In this document: one piece after another, positions 11,601 to 26,600 of the stretch
Numbering within the stretch: position 1 is the stretch's first letter
How the letters are laid out: every line of letters begins with the position of its first letter
Notes under the pieces: model-generated
What the model was told of the DNA's origin: nothing
Seen by the model: the letters and a program-made list of their open reading frames with translations, nothing else
The model's database searches: none
Source: Corallium rubrum
Lineage: Eukaryota; Cnidaria; Anthozoa; Scleralcyonacea; Coralliidae
Assembly: GCA_964035015.1 (NCBI GenBank)
Contig: OZ035998.1
Coordinates: 36,708,128 to 36,772,127 of the forward strand
Direction: 5' to 3'
DNA: 64,000 nucleotides
Program-made: the position numbers and the translations under genes

Positions 11601-14600
11601 GCAATAATTAAAGTAGCAACATTAAATGGGTTGAACCGGAAAGCGTGGTGATTTTTACGTGCTGCTCCAACGAATTTTGCCATGACTCTTAAGGTGGATT
11701 TCCATTCAGTGCTTTTTGTCGCGCGATCGACTTTTTGCGATCGCTTTCTTTTGAATTGTGGGTTGTCAAGCGGAACGCATTTCATTAGCTTTGGTTGAAT
11801 ACACACATTTCAAAAGAAAGCGATCGAGAAAAGTCGATCGCGCGACAAAATGCACTGAATGGAAATCCAGCTTAAAGGCGGATTTCCATTCAGATTTTTT
11901 TGTCGAACGAGCGACTTTTTGTGATCGCTTTCTTTGTCCCATGAGCCCTCGGGTGGAACGGATCCAGTCGAGAGCCCGCAAGACAAAAGAAAGCGATCAC
12001 AAAATGTCGATCGCGCGGTAAAAAGCACTGAATGGAAACCAGGCTTAAGTGGTCTTGGCATGCGCGTAAGCTTTTCTAGGAGGATTTAGGGGCAGAGCCT
12101 TTGCAGAACATTTTTGTAATAACTACTTATTGACCGAGCGTGAGGTCTGTACTAGTGAAATATCGGACCGATGTTTTTTTTAGTACGGACCGAGACGAGC
12201 GCAGCGAGTTGACGTATGTGCAAAAAGCAGAAGTCCGACATTTCACTAGTATAGACCGAACAAGCGAGGTCAATAAGTAGTTTATTATATGGCCATAAAT
12301 GTTGTGAACGTTCTGTGAAAACTCCACCCATCTTTCTTGCGAACTAAACGAAAATGGCAGACATTTCCCCATTTTTAAAGTACTTTCTGTTGAGCTGAAT
12401 CCTGAAATTTCTACCCCAAATAGTATTTTTCAATTGCTTTTGTTTCACATATTGCTCAAGATCGTACGTTATTACTTAAGTAGTTGAATAAAAAATCATC
12501 TGAAATTCTAATACTTGTGAGAAGTAAATGTTATATTATTACGAACAATGTTACGAACGAATTAATTGTTTTCAAAGAATTAATTAATGTTACGAACGTT
12601 TTGGACATTTTAAAAACGTTCACAAAACGTGGAAACTCGAACTATACATCAAATGAAAGTTTATAAAATTTCTAACATTCCTGCACGATATATTTCAACA
12701 ATGAGTTGTTCTGAAATTATAATCCATCTTGTTGCATATACTGACACGATTGCCATTTTGTTTATAAAACTTACGGTCTCGAACGGCAGATTCCGCTCTG
12801 AGCGGGCGGATACGGGACATATCCGACCGCTTATGAACCAATCAAATTACAGGATTTCCGTATTCGGACCTCTCAGCGCCGCTGCCATATAATAATCTAG
12901 CTTATTTCACACACGGCAAACCCCAAATCGAACGAAAATTCTGTTAACTCCATGTATCTTTTGATTGTCTTTTTAAATTATAGAGGAAGAATGAGTTTTT
13001 ACTACCGTACACCTGTGGTAGAAAAGTGCTTGAAAATATTCCTGATTACATGCTTTTTTATTCTCTCTGTCTCTCTCTCTATATATAGGTAATTGTCAGG
13101 GATTGTACACTTCAGACGAGTTAAGGACGATATGTAATGAATTAATACATGGAGGTCAACGAGGAATACAGAACGAGAACATGATTATTGCGCAGGAGCG
13201 GTTTTTCCGGCGTGTTCGTGCAAACCTACATGTTGTGTTGTGCTTAGACCATCCTTCTGAGAAACCCGATGTATTAGCTTACTCCACGTTTTCACGTTAC
13301 CCATTTTTACTGACAAGAGCGTGCGGTATCGATGTTTATCAACCTTGGCACCACAGTTCTCTGACTAAGGTCTCCACGCTGAGGTTAGCTGACCTTGGTT
13401 TTGATCTGGACGTACAAGACATCGTCGACTCTCACCGAATTTCTGTAGCTGCAGTTATGTCATATATACATACCTCTTCTCTCCACATGTTTGCTCAATT
13501 GTTTGGGTTTAATCGCTACAAGTGTTACTCGCCAGCAACGTTTGTTGAGCTCGTTGATATGTTTGGGAAATGCTGCAATCGGATATGGAAAGAGGAACAG
13601 GTATGTGTAGGCCATTTAAGATAATTAAGGGTTCACTGTTCTCTATATAACTGGATTGCTCTTCCCTTATGGTCAGCAGTAAACATTTTGAAGCCACTGG
13701 CGGCCATATTGGTACTCCAGGTCCAGTGTACCTTGCGGGCTTAAGAGTAGTAAGAGTTTACTGGGGGAGTCGGAAGAGCCGTAAAATAATTTTCAGATGC
13801 CAACTTATCATTGCCACTGGAAAGAGAAGGGAAATACAAGCAAATACAGTTCGAAATTATCAACTGCATACTTCAAGGCTTTGTAAAGACATGTTTTACA
13901 ACCAAAGGTATAATGAAGTTATTGACTGACGAGTTTACGAGTTTTGTGATATAGGCAAGTTTATCGATTACCGGGCAGAGTGAAAAACTACGAAATAACA
14001 CGTTTTAATGCTTAATAATACTAACAAATGCAGAAACTAAGCTTCTAAACATTGTACAATGTTCCTTGTTTGATACCAATAGCAAAAAAATGCCTTAATG
14101 TGGCTCTTTTTGTCTCATTTCGTGCTGCGAAAACATACAAAGTTTCCGTGGTGGACATCTTAGTTGGTACTCCAAATTCGTCATCTCCGGTGGCTTCATT
14201 TTTGGAGCCGGATGAGCAATCCAGTTATATAGAGAACAGTGTTTGGCGTGCTCTGCCGAGTTATGCACGGATACGCGAAGAATTCGGAGAGCACGAAAAA
14301 AGCGCAAGACTCTGAAATCAACGTATGTCTTAAGGCGGATTTCCATTCAGTGCTTTTTGTCGCGCGATCGACGATTTGCGATCGCTTTCTTTTGAAATGT
14401 GTGTATTCAACCAAAGCTAATGAAATGCGTTCCGACAACCCACAATTCAAAAGAAAGCGATCGCAAAAAGTCGATCGCGCGACAAAATGCACTGAATGGA
14501 AATCCAGCTTAAGGGGCTGTTTACATGGGAGGCGGACGGGACGTTAAACGGGATCTCGCCATGCATGTATATCTCTCATATTATCCCTTTCCGTTTATAT

Positions 14601-17600
14601 GGAAACTTTGAGATGTATGCCGTCCATAAGTGGGATCCACGGATACCGTTTCGAGTACTTATTTTGATTCTTAAGCTGTTTATTCGATACAAATGAGTGA
14701 TAACGGCTAGTAGGAGGACAGCAGCTCTTTATAATACGTCAAATTCTATTTATTTCTCTGTTCTGTGGTTTTTACATCTTTCTATAGAACAGCCCTCTAG
14801 GAAATGTTTCGGTTGTAATCATCGAGAAATGGAGCACGCACGGCAACCAATCAGAAACATTGTATTGTTTATTATTGTTTATTAATGTTTTGTAAAGGCA
14901 TCTCCACTAGGCGAGAAAAGTCGTACGAACGCTTTTTTTATTATATGAGTTTTTCGGTGGAACTAATAAAAATCTGTATAATTTTCAAAAATGAAAATGC
15001 GTTCGTGCGACGTTTTTTGCATAGAAAAATTCCGGTCTTGGTTTGGAGGTGTCCGCTGCCTAGACATTTTAATTTTGGCGATTTGACTAAAAACCAAGAC
15101 ACGAAGTCTGTTGTACTGAGGTGCCTGTTGCGTAGAGGACTGGAGGTATCAGTTAGTAGGGATGCTACTGCGTGAAGTTGGTTGTGGGTGTTTTACGTTA
15201 TAGTATTGTAAGGATCAGCTTACGCCAGCATCCATACCATTTAAAGTGCCTATGAAACGAAATTTTACTTGATATGTTTAAGATTGTATTTGGAAGAACA
15301 CCTTCCAGTCCTTGGACTTGAAATATTACTTCACACAATCGGTTATTCATCCATACACTAATTACTAATGCACTAATTCATTTTGGGAATACACTAAGTG
15401 ATTTTGAGAAGTCATGTAAAGGCCTCCAATTCGGACTAGCCCGGGTTTTCAAGTACTCGGAATTCGTTCCAGTCCTCGGCGAACGAATTCTTCGTACTTG
15501 AAAACCCGGTCTAGTCCTCATTGTCGGCCTTTACATATTACTTCAAATCTTATCCCATTCTGGAGTTATTGGCTATGCAATTTGAGCAGTGACGTCACAC
15601 GTTAGATATGGGAGAAAATGGAAAATCAGTCATATCTTTGGACTGGTTTAACTACACGAAACCACGCGTTTCAGATGTAATCAGACGATGTCCCATTGAA
15701 AATTTCCAACGTTAGATACAGTTTAGATAAACCAATCCAAATTTATGACAGATTTCCCGTTTTCTCCCACATACAACGTGTGACGTCATTGATCAAATTG
15801 ATTAGCCAATAACTCAAGAATGGGATAAGATTGGAAAGGCATGTAAAAGCCATTTTTCATCATCTTAGGTGTTCTTCCAAATACAATCTTAAAAATCTGA
15901 AGTGGAATTTCGTTTCATAGACGCTCTAAAGTCGGGTTGGATGAATCTGTTTTTCATCGTGATTTGCGTTACATATTGTTCCAGGGGAAAATTGGAAGGT
16001 GCCAGAAAGCTTTAGCCAAAGTAGAAGAGGCGAACGATCAAATCAACGAAATGGAAAAAGACTTGGACAGTTTTGCTCCAATTTTGCGAAGCGCAGAACA
16101 AGAAGTAAAAAATTGTTTGCAACTTGTGGAATCCTTGCAAGGTGAATACGCTAAAGGAAGGGAAAAATGTAAGCAGCAAGAAGGCGAGATTGAAAATATG
16201 ATGGCCCCTATTGAAGAGCTAGAAAGACTGGCCAAAATTGAGTTGGACAGGGTAGGTGAAGTCGTTTCTCTTAGTACAATACTACTATGAATATATAAGT
16301 AATATTATCATTCATTTCCTTTCTATCCCGCATTCTGATTGGTTAATGTACCTGCAAATAACTGAGTGCAAATAATTTTCTGCAAGCAAATAATTTTATG
16401 AGCATGCGCACTAGCGATAACGCTACTGACGGCAAACAATTTTCGTAAACATGGCGGCTAGTTCTTCAGCTATCCGAGGAAATAATCGAGCGTATTTGGA
16501 AGCATCCTTAACGACAATGTACTTCAGAAAAGAAATAGCGAAAAGGAAGTTTTAGTGAGATAAAAAGCAAGAATCGTGCCAACAAAAAGTAAGTTTTACG
16601 AAGATTTTAGTATGCCGAAGACAGAGAGAAGAGTGGCGATCTCTTACTTCAGGCATTTCAGATTTTTAACTATTTTATGAATGATAAATCAATTATTGAA
16701 CTCGTCTATCGCAAAATATCATGATTTGTCAGTGTCTCGCTACTAGTTATTTGCCTCTGCCTTCGGCATCGGCAAATAACTAGTAGCTCGCCACTGACAA
16801 ATCATGATATTTTGCTCCGACTCGTCCAATAATTGATAATTATTTAGCATACACCTCGCAGGTGAATAGTGTTTTTCACGCAATCAGATTGGTTCCTCTT
16901 GCTCGGGATATCCTGCACTATTCACCTGCGGACAAAACAAAATGGCGGCCAGTTTTATTTTATTTGCTTTGCCATACTCAAACACGTACAGACATCGACA
17001 AAAACAACTGGCAGGGCAACCACAACAGCTTACGCCAATTACTGCGGTCCCTAAAGGTTACAACAAATACAACTACAGTACACTAGATAATTAAAAACAT
17101 TAAGCTAAAAACAACACGATATCGATTTAGTTAGATCACGAGCTTTGTTGCATTTGATGCATATCGATTTCCATATCGTTTTACTTTGTTTAATACCGAA
17201 GCAGGAGATTTTATTGATGAACAAAACTGATGTAGTAGAATAATGAGAAGAGTCAACAAAATTAATTAAAATATCATTAATAATTCAGGACGAAACACAA
17301 AAGAAATCAATACCGTAGCAGTGGTTGTAAATAGGATACAGCATCGTCCTCATTTACATAAACTTTAGCTTCGATTTTCTCGGCTAAAACAGACCGTATC
17401 CCCAAAATAGTTGGTGAACTTGATTACTTAGATGCATTTGTATTTTAAGAAAGATACAGCATTCGCAGCCGAGTTGTATCTGATTTACTACGGCTCGCTT
17501 GCAGCTCGCCTTGTAAATCAGATACAGCTCGGCTGCTCATGCTGTATCTATTACGTAGAAGAGTGTCCACAGGTATGTTTCTTTACAATTTTCTAGCCAT

Positions 17601-20600
17601 TAGTTTTTTCAAAAGTAGTAAAAACTGTTTTGTCGACAAATATCGAGTACGCCATGTTGCTAGCGCCGTGTCTTGTATGAAAATGCCGAAAAATATAAGA
17701 ATCTTCAACTCGTTATTTCATTTATGAGGTATACGCTAATTCACCTCATACAGTGTCGGTGAATAGTGTAGATTTTCACCTCCACTTCGGTGAATATAAT
17801 TGTTAAATATTGCTCATATTAATATAATTTTATTGGGAAACCAATCAGATTGCGCAAAAAGCACCATTCATCTGCGAGGTAAATGCTAATTATGATTAGA
17901 CTCATTGGCGTAGCTACTCACTGTCTACTGGTGACAGACCACTAGTAATGAAAGAGTCAAGTTTTTAATGCATTAAATTTAATAATTTTTACAATTTAAT
18001 GAAGTCACAGTTAACTAACTATTACATTTGATATTTGAATGTAGTTTAATGACTTCCAAAACACCCCAGTATTGCTAAAATGATTGTAGTGTCCGTATTG
18101 AAGTCAATCTCAACATAGTCAATCGAGATATGGTCTGGAAACTCAGCTAAAGTCTTTGGTGTATCTTTTTGTTCGCCTTTATGCATTTTTGTGCACGGTG
18201 CACGGTCACTGAACACATTGTATTTTAGTATAATGAACGAATTGTCCAATAGCAACGTTTCAGTTCAATCACTCAACCGTGCTATTTAAATATTAATAAA
18301 CCCAAAACAAAGGATGTGCACGGTGTAAGGTACGGTTCAACATAGAATCACAGCTCATTATAGGCGCTTTGAAGTTTGCCGGGTTTCCAGACCATATCTC
18401 GATCGACTATGATCTCAAGCAACAGTTCTCCTCTTTTGGGCGTTGACGTCGTCCTGAAGACGTGAAAATGCTCTAAGTGGCGTTGTTTAACGAATGAGGA
18501 CGGTGTTGATCGAGATTACTCTTGGGACTAAAAATTATTCATTCTCTTTGTTTTGCAAAAAGAATTCTTTTGTTTAGAGGACGTCATCGTTGAGGTTGAC
18601 GTCGTAGATCTTAAAGTCCCTATTAGCTCATAGACAACACGGGTTCGTTGCTAAATATTAGTATAATGGACACAATCCGAGTGACCAATTGTTTTTGAGC
18701 AATTACACTGCTGAGTTAACGTACTTGAAGTGGTTCTCTGATGAACATGTTGTGGGCAATGTTTTTGCATAATCTTAAAGAGGATATGGTAGTTGGTAGT
18801 TAGTACAATTGCAAAGTTTCATTTCAAACTTCGTTGAAGAGAAGGTGATATTTTACGTGTGAAGTTTGTATTTTGGAGCGCCGCCGTTAAAGTGGCCGAG
18901 ATTGAGTCGAGGAAGCTTATGACGTTATTAGACACAACAAAAACAAAAGATCATTGTTATTGTCAACAAAAGGGCCATTGTTGTTATTGAGTTTATGACG
19001 TCATAAGCTTCCTCGACTCATTCCTTCTCAAGCTCGGCCACTTTAATGACGGCACTCTAAAATACAAACTTCACACGTAAAATATCACCTTTTCTTCAAC
19101 GAATTTTGAAATGAAACTTTGCAATTTTACTAACTACAATATCCTCTTGAAGATTATGCAAAAACATGGCCCACAATATTTTCGTCAGAGAACCACTTTA
19201 ATTTTAGCCATGCATAAAGATCGGACACAAATTATATTGTGTGCAGCACGAAAAGTCTGTACCTATACCTGTCGAAAGAATGAGGTCTAAGTCAAACGTC
19301 GCTCTTCTCATGCGCCGAACCTAATGAAAATGAGCTAAATCCTTTGTTTATGCTGATTTGCATTAGGTTCGGCGCATGAGAAGAGCGACGTTTGACTTAG
19401 GCCTTAGAGGCTCGCATTTTTTTAAAGTTAAAAACGACCCTTTAGCGACACTATAGTGTATATACGTATCCGACTTAAAACATCGTTTATTGAATTTCGT
19501 ATTTTCTAATATAGGTGAGTCCTGTATTCAGGTCTGCGTACGATGCACTACAAGCCCTTAACGTTTACGACGTGGAAGAAATAAGAAGTTATAGAACGCC
19601 TCCCGATCAAGTTGTTCTTGTAGTCAACGCTGTTTGTTTGCTATTTAGAAAGGAGGAAAGGTAAATTATCTTGCCCGACGATGATTAACAGCTGAGAGCT
19701 CCTTGTTTTCTTTGTTTTAATTTTCTCAATTATATCTACCACTACCAGTGCAATTGTCAAAATTGAAACAAAGAAAACAATGTCGTATGAGCAACCGAAA
19801 ATTACACACAATTTGGACGAGAATATTGTATTTATTTTATGATACGGACGCATCTAAATAAACATGTTTACCGACTATTTAGAGATTCAAGCTGTTTTAG
19901 CTGCGAAAGTCGCTAAGTTTATAAATTAGTACAATTCTGTGTTCACATTAGCCACTAATTAATTAGGCAAGCATGTCACGTTTATTAGGTCTGCACCTAC
20001 CTATACTTACAAGGTTTCTGATTAGTTTAGATAACCTAACTCAAAGAAAAACCCTAATCCTAATCAGTATTATTTATTAATAGAACAAATATCTGAAAAT
20101 TTATAATAGATTAGTATTTTATAGTTTATAGTAGTTTATATATTTTTGTCTAAACAGTGGCATGCCTGTAAACTAGCTGGATTAGCTAAGCGCATTTGAC
20201 CACTTTAAATAAAATTGTATTGTATTGTGTATCGTGTATCGTGTATCGTGTATCGTGTATCGTGTATCGTGTATCGTGTATCGTGTATCGTGTATCGTGT
20301 ATCGTGTATTGTGTATTGTGTATTGTGTATTGTGTATTGTGTATTGTGTATTGTGTATTGTATTGTATTGTATTGTATCAGTAACGAGATTGGGACAAAA
20401 TGATAATTGACAATGTGATTGGTTACTTGCAGTCAATATGAAAACTAGGCTCGATTTCGGGTCCCGCGGTACTTACCTCCCCCGAAATCGCGGCTGGACT
20501 CGTGAGTTTGTCCATTGTGCACCAATCACAAACGTGCCTAGACATTTTCAGCAGGCATATGTGAGAACAGACACGTTCTGTGACTCATGCGTCCAGTTGT

Positions 20601-23600
20601 TTCTTACTGGAAATCGAGCCTATATGAAAACTCGTTCATATTTGGTACGACTTTATCGCTTTATTTCGCAAAAGGCGCTCAAAACTTAGTAACCTCTACG
20701 CTGACGTCAGATAAAACGACGCGCGGAAGACAGCAAGTATATTTTCTATTTATTTTTATTTATTTGCCACTAGGCTTTACATTTATAATACACAGCTATA
20801 TAAACAAATTAAATGAATTGAGTGTCCAAAAGGACAAAGAACACAAGAAATTACAAAGAACTGTCAAAGTATATGCATTTTTGAGGGGGGGGGGGGGGTT
20901 ATTGGAGAGGGGGGCTTATTTCAAATTTGTACAAAAAGGTCTGCACATTTTTTTCTCTTTTATTTACCAACATAACATTTTAAACAAGGTACAAGGACGT
21001 TACTTCACTATCGAACCCTCTGACTACACACTAAACTAAGGAAATAATTAACATAAATGTTTTTTTCCACCTGTCCTCTGGCTACTTGGCAAACTACCGT
21101 AAGGGTAACATAAAAGTTTCTTTCGTGAATTCATATATTACGTATTATTATTGTTATTGGAAATACGTCTATTTAATAATGTCAAGAATCTTGTCATCCT
21201 CATCTAAAGTAAATAAGGGACTAGAATAAAATATCTTTGAAATAATACAATACTTTCGCGTTTCGTGATTTTAAATCTCAACCGCCTAGGGGAGGGGCTT
21301 AATTATTTTCTGCTTCAAGAAGGGGGGCTTATTAGAAGAGGGAGGCTTAATAGACAAATTACGGTAACCGCATTAACGTACGCCAAATATATACATAATA
21401 TACATATAATACAAAATACTTAAGTTTTGCACTTACTTTACTTTTGGTTATCTATTTCATTTATATATTACGATCGTTTCAGTTGCAAATTCCTTTTCAA
21501 CTATAATAATCCTTGGGGGCGAGGGAGGGGGGGGGGGGGGGACTGAATTCTTTTCGTGGACATTCTGCAACTTCTGTTTCACTTTTCTGTGCTAACACAA
21601 GACTGATGCCTGCAATGTCTTTTGCAATGGTTTGTGCAATTTGTTTTGCAACAATTACGTCAAGTGTGAAGACAAATTTTTTTCTGTGTTTACATAAACT
21701 CATCTAAACATGATAATCGGCCAAGTCTTGTAAAAAACAAACAATAAATTTTATAAACAATAACAATTCGATTCTCAACCTTATTTTCTTTTGTAGTTGG
21801 GAAGAAGGAAAAGTACTGTTTAGCCGTGAGGACTTTATCAAAGACTTGGAGTTCTTTAACATGAAAGCGATTTCTGAAAAAACTTTTCGTCGACTGAAGG
21901 ATTACGTGGATAATCCCTTATTTAATCCCGAGGCTGTGAAAGAAGGAAGTCTTGCTGCAAAGTCTATTTGTATTTGGATCAGAGCTGTTTACCATTTTTG
22001 TGTTGTATATCGCGAGTACTTCCCAAAGCAGCAGCGAGTTGTCGAAGCAAAGAAAATACTAGAAGAGGTGTGTTGATGTCGTTGACGTTGATACTAATGT
22101 TGGTGCTGATACTGGTGTTGGTGTTGGCGCTGGTGTTGATGTCGTCGTTGGGTTTTTATGGTGGTGGTGGTGATGATGCTGGTGGTAATGGTGTTGGTAT
22201 TCATACAAGACTGATATTGGTGCTGGTGTTGATACTGTTGTTGGTGGTGATAATGTTGTTGTCACTCCTGCTGTTGCTGTTGGTGGTGGTGGTGATAGTG
22301 GTGGTGATATTGTTGCTGTTGATATTATTGTTGTTTTGGTTTCTATTATTGTTGTTTTGTTTTGCTGTTGTTGTTGCTGTTGTAAAATACGTTGCAAAAA
22401 TTAAAATAAATTATATATATTTGTCTTTGCCTGCAGGCTGTTGCTTTCCTTGGCGATTTACGAGTTCGTTGCAATGAAATCAAAACAGAAGTTGAGGCTA
22501 AAATTGAAGAGTATAAAGAAAAGGTTCACCATGCAAGATCAATCGAGAAACAAATTCAGGTACAGTACGTTTGCAACTTCAATATTTTAGAATCGATGTA
22601 AAACATGACCTGGCGCTGGTAAGTATACATGGAATGTGGCATACAATTTTTGGGTCGTCCGACTCTAAGAGAAAACCTAACTTAAACGCTAACGTGACCT
22701 AATAGCTTGTTTACTACTGTGATATAATTCTGCTGTCTACTCACTGGTGGATCAGATCAGCTTATCATTCGCTACGCGGTAAACCTGGCAGTGGACGACC
22801 CCACAAGAAGCGGCAACGCTTAAACTCTATCGTATTTAAGTAAAAATTATTGCATCGCGTCGCGTTGCGTTGCGTTGCGTTGCGTTGCGTTGCGTTGCGT
22901 TGCGTTGCGTTGCGTTGCGTTGCGTTGCGTTGCGTTGCGTTGCGTTGCGTTGCGTTGCGTTGCGTTGCGTTGCGTTGCGTTGCGTTGCGTTGTATTGTAT
23001 TGTATTGTATTGTATTGTATTGTATTGTATTGTATTGTATTGCGTTGCGTTGCCTTTATTGTATTGTATTGTATTGCATTGCACTGCACTGCACTGCACT
23101 GCACTGCACAGCACTGCGCTGCACTGCGCTGCGCTGCGCTGCACTGCACTGTATTGTATTGCATTGCATTGCATTGCATTGCATTGCATTGCATTGCATT
23201 GCATTGCATTGCATTGCATTGCATTGCATTGCATTGCATTGCATTGCATTGCATTGCATTGCATTGCATTGCATTGCATTGCATTGCATTGCATTGCATT
23301 GCATTGCACTGCACTGCATTGTAGAAGCTAGACGGTAAACCCGGTTTGTAACTAGGGTTAACATTTTTGTTGAGATTAGGCCACCTACAAAATTAATAAG
23401 CTTTACGGTAACGCCGCTAGTAGATCCGATGGTTAAAATCGACTAGAATTAGGGTTTGGTGTATTTTTTTTTTTGGTGAGGCAAAATTTGCATGCTATCA
23501 AAAAGTTATGAATTCGGCTTTTGCAATGAAAAAGTGACCTACATAGCCCAGAAACAAACACAAAAGAGTCTTTTTGCCACTCTGTTGCCCATGCTATGTA

Positions 23601-26600
23601 TTTTACACCCATACACCTAATTGACTTTTGTGACTATAATTGTTGAATAATAGATTCGTCGCATCACCATCAATACAAAGTTATCACCATTGACCAACGC
23701 CACTATCACCAATCTTTTGACCTTGATTTTTAGATTACGGAACAAAGAAAATCCCGCGCTGTATCATTAGTTCAAAGTATGTCCATGTATGTAAAATCGT
23801 GGAAGGAAATGCTTCGGGTTTGTCAATATCACATTAAAACTTTGACTGGTGACGCACTGTTGACGGCGGCTTGCCTGTGTTATCTTGGACCAATGGACCA
23901 AGAAACGAGAGAAAAGCTCCTTACGGATTGGAAAATCGCCTGTTGCGGGAGCACAAGAGAAGACAAAACTGACAAGGATGGTTACGACAACGAGGAGGAT
24001 GTTGACGATTTTCAAGGTGGAAAGCCTTCCCCGCGTTGTTCACTACCAGTTGGCATAAAACGTATTCCTGTAAGAAAGGATTTTAGTTTAAGAGGAATTC
24101 TTACTACCGAGGAGGAGTTATACAACTGGCGTCATTCTGGTTTACCGGCTAATCCGACTGCGGTAGAGAATGCGCTGTTGGTGCGTTCTGTTTGTGAATT
24201 ATCGTCCAGACATTGGCCACTGTTGATGGATACTGACCTGCAGAGTTACATGTGGGTTAAATGTTTACACCAGACGATGCGCTCAAAAGGTATAAGAACT
24301 GTATTTCTAATATTACAAATAAGATATTTTGTTATATACCTTGCCAATAATGAAATCGTATTGGTCAAATCATGGTCACGTGTTGTTCAACAAACTCGAT
24401 GTTTCTTTCTGCCGAGGGAAACATTGCACTGTTTCCCTCTGACGTCAACAATGAAGAGGGAAACAGTGCAATGTTTCCCTCTGACGTCGCTTTAATCATG
24501 CGTTGTTCACGTGAATACACGATTATTGCATCAGATCAAGAACTTTGGACTCTTCGGGCATTTTGAAAACAAGAGCTTGTTTCGAGCTTGTTTGGTACGA
24601 AATAGTCCATTTTCTGAAAGAAAGAATTTCTATACATATCTTCAAAGGTCTGAAAAACACTTGGAGAACTTTAAAGCTGTTCTTAGTGTTGAGTCTGGTG
24701 TATTTGTTTAGTTGAATGACTTGAATTGAAATTACGAAGACAAAGTCAATGTGTTTTGGTAAGTCTTTTCGCCGTTTGCAAGTTTCAAGGCAGTTTTGTA
24801 TTTTGTATTTTAGAAGTCTTTGGTATATAACAAAACACTTGTTGACTTTTGCCTCGAGAAACATCGAGTTTTACGGTCCCTCAGGCTTCAATGTCACCCT
24901 CGGGCTAAAGCCCTCGGGTGACATTGAAGCCTTCGGGTCCGTAAAACTCGACGTTTCCCTCGGCGTCAGTCAACAAGTGTATAATGTAACCCCACTTTCA
25001 GTTAGACATCGTAATAGACTTTATTTAATAGATTAGAGCAGGGGTGGTATGCTTGGCTTCCACTGTATCCCAGTGTGGCGGTCTGAGAATATTAATCACC
25101 GACGCCGTGCTGAGATTGTACATCAATATCTATGATCGGCTTTATGACCAGAATAATCAAACTTTTTGCCATGAAATGACTGATTTATAAACACTGCCTG
25201 AATAAAATCGAATACTTGAGATGAATATTAATCACACTTTTAATGAAAAAATATTATATCCGCTCGTGAACTAGAACGCATGACGAAAGTTTCGGACGTT
25301 AACTGATTAAGATGTCTTGTATCGATCATTCCATTGAATTATTAAATATATCCAGAGTTTAGAAGATTAACAATAATTTTGGTTGATATACATGTATACA
25401 GCAAGAATATGCGATCATCTCGTGATGACAAACGGTATAGTAACCCATTGTTTTGTTTCAGTTCATGTGCCGTTCATTGCATTCGTTGTTCAGATTTCTT
25501 GAAAAGCCCCTGTTGTAATATGTTGTGACAAATGCACAACTACTAGCAAAGTTCACAAAGTTTTTGAATTTTGTACCATAAGGAGTTTTCATCGATGAAC
25601 CATTTGAAGGCAAAATGTTTGAATGTTTTGAACGTCAAACATTTGATAACACAAATCGATATACAATCTCAGCACGGTGGCAATCTCAGGCCGCCACACC
25701 GGGCCCCGGTAAACACACCTCCCCCGAAAGAGACGGCTGGACGCGTGAACCACAGAGCGTGTTTGTGACGTTTTGCATAAATTAGTTTCACGAAATCAAA
25801 AACCATAGAAGCTGATTGAAATATAAATTATTTTTTAAATTTGATCCTATAGCCTGAACGACGAGAACTTGGCTATTAACCAATTTCTCTAGAGCTTCTC
25901 TATAGAGTAAATATTTTAGACAATCAATCTTAAACGTTCCTAAAATGCCATCACATGCCTCACTCATCAGCACTCTATTGATCGCCATTTTGAACTTACG
26001 GATAATTCATACAATATTCCCAATAATATATGCCTGCTGAAAATGTGGTTTCGAAGAAAAGGTTTTGCGGGGCCCGATTCTGCCGCTGAACATTTTTTTG
26101 ATTTTCTATTTTCTATTTGCAAAAATTTGCATTTTGAAGGTAGACACAGCACTTGCAAACATTCGTTGTGTCAAACCTGAAAGAAACTGCTCTTTAAAAA
26201 TGTGTTTTAAATTCCCCATAAACTGGCAATTCTTTTAATCAATTTATTAGATAAAATAGAACACGTTATCAAATATATCCAATATTAGTATATTAGTATT
26301 TTACGCTGGCTAACGTCAGACGATTTTACTCGTCAATATAGGGAAAGCTCTGGTACTCTAATAACTTTAAAATTTAGAGGAGTAGAACTTTCACTAATAT
26401 TTTTAAATATCTATCTTTAAAGTTTTTAAAATATAAATCTTAAGTAAAAAGGTGACAAAGGACACGTCCAAGTAACAACTTGTAGACCATGTATCCAAAT
26501 TTTATTTTAAACACCGTGACATTTTAATATCTCAATTTATTGTACCTTAGATCCGCAGGAAGTTTTTGATTTTCGCGAAGCGAACGTTCCTCTGGAAAAT

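Noticed and set aside
11519-12061. Overlapping frames of 71-95 codons near 11.8 kb and 14.3 kb
   Set aside because: They lie in palindromic TTAA-flanked MITEs, so the same residues (FHSV, RKRSQKVDRATK) appear on both strands.
22836-23364. MQCNA and ALRCV open frames on both strands
   Set aside because: Pentanucleotide array; all frames are open because the unit has no stop.
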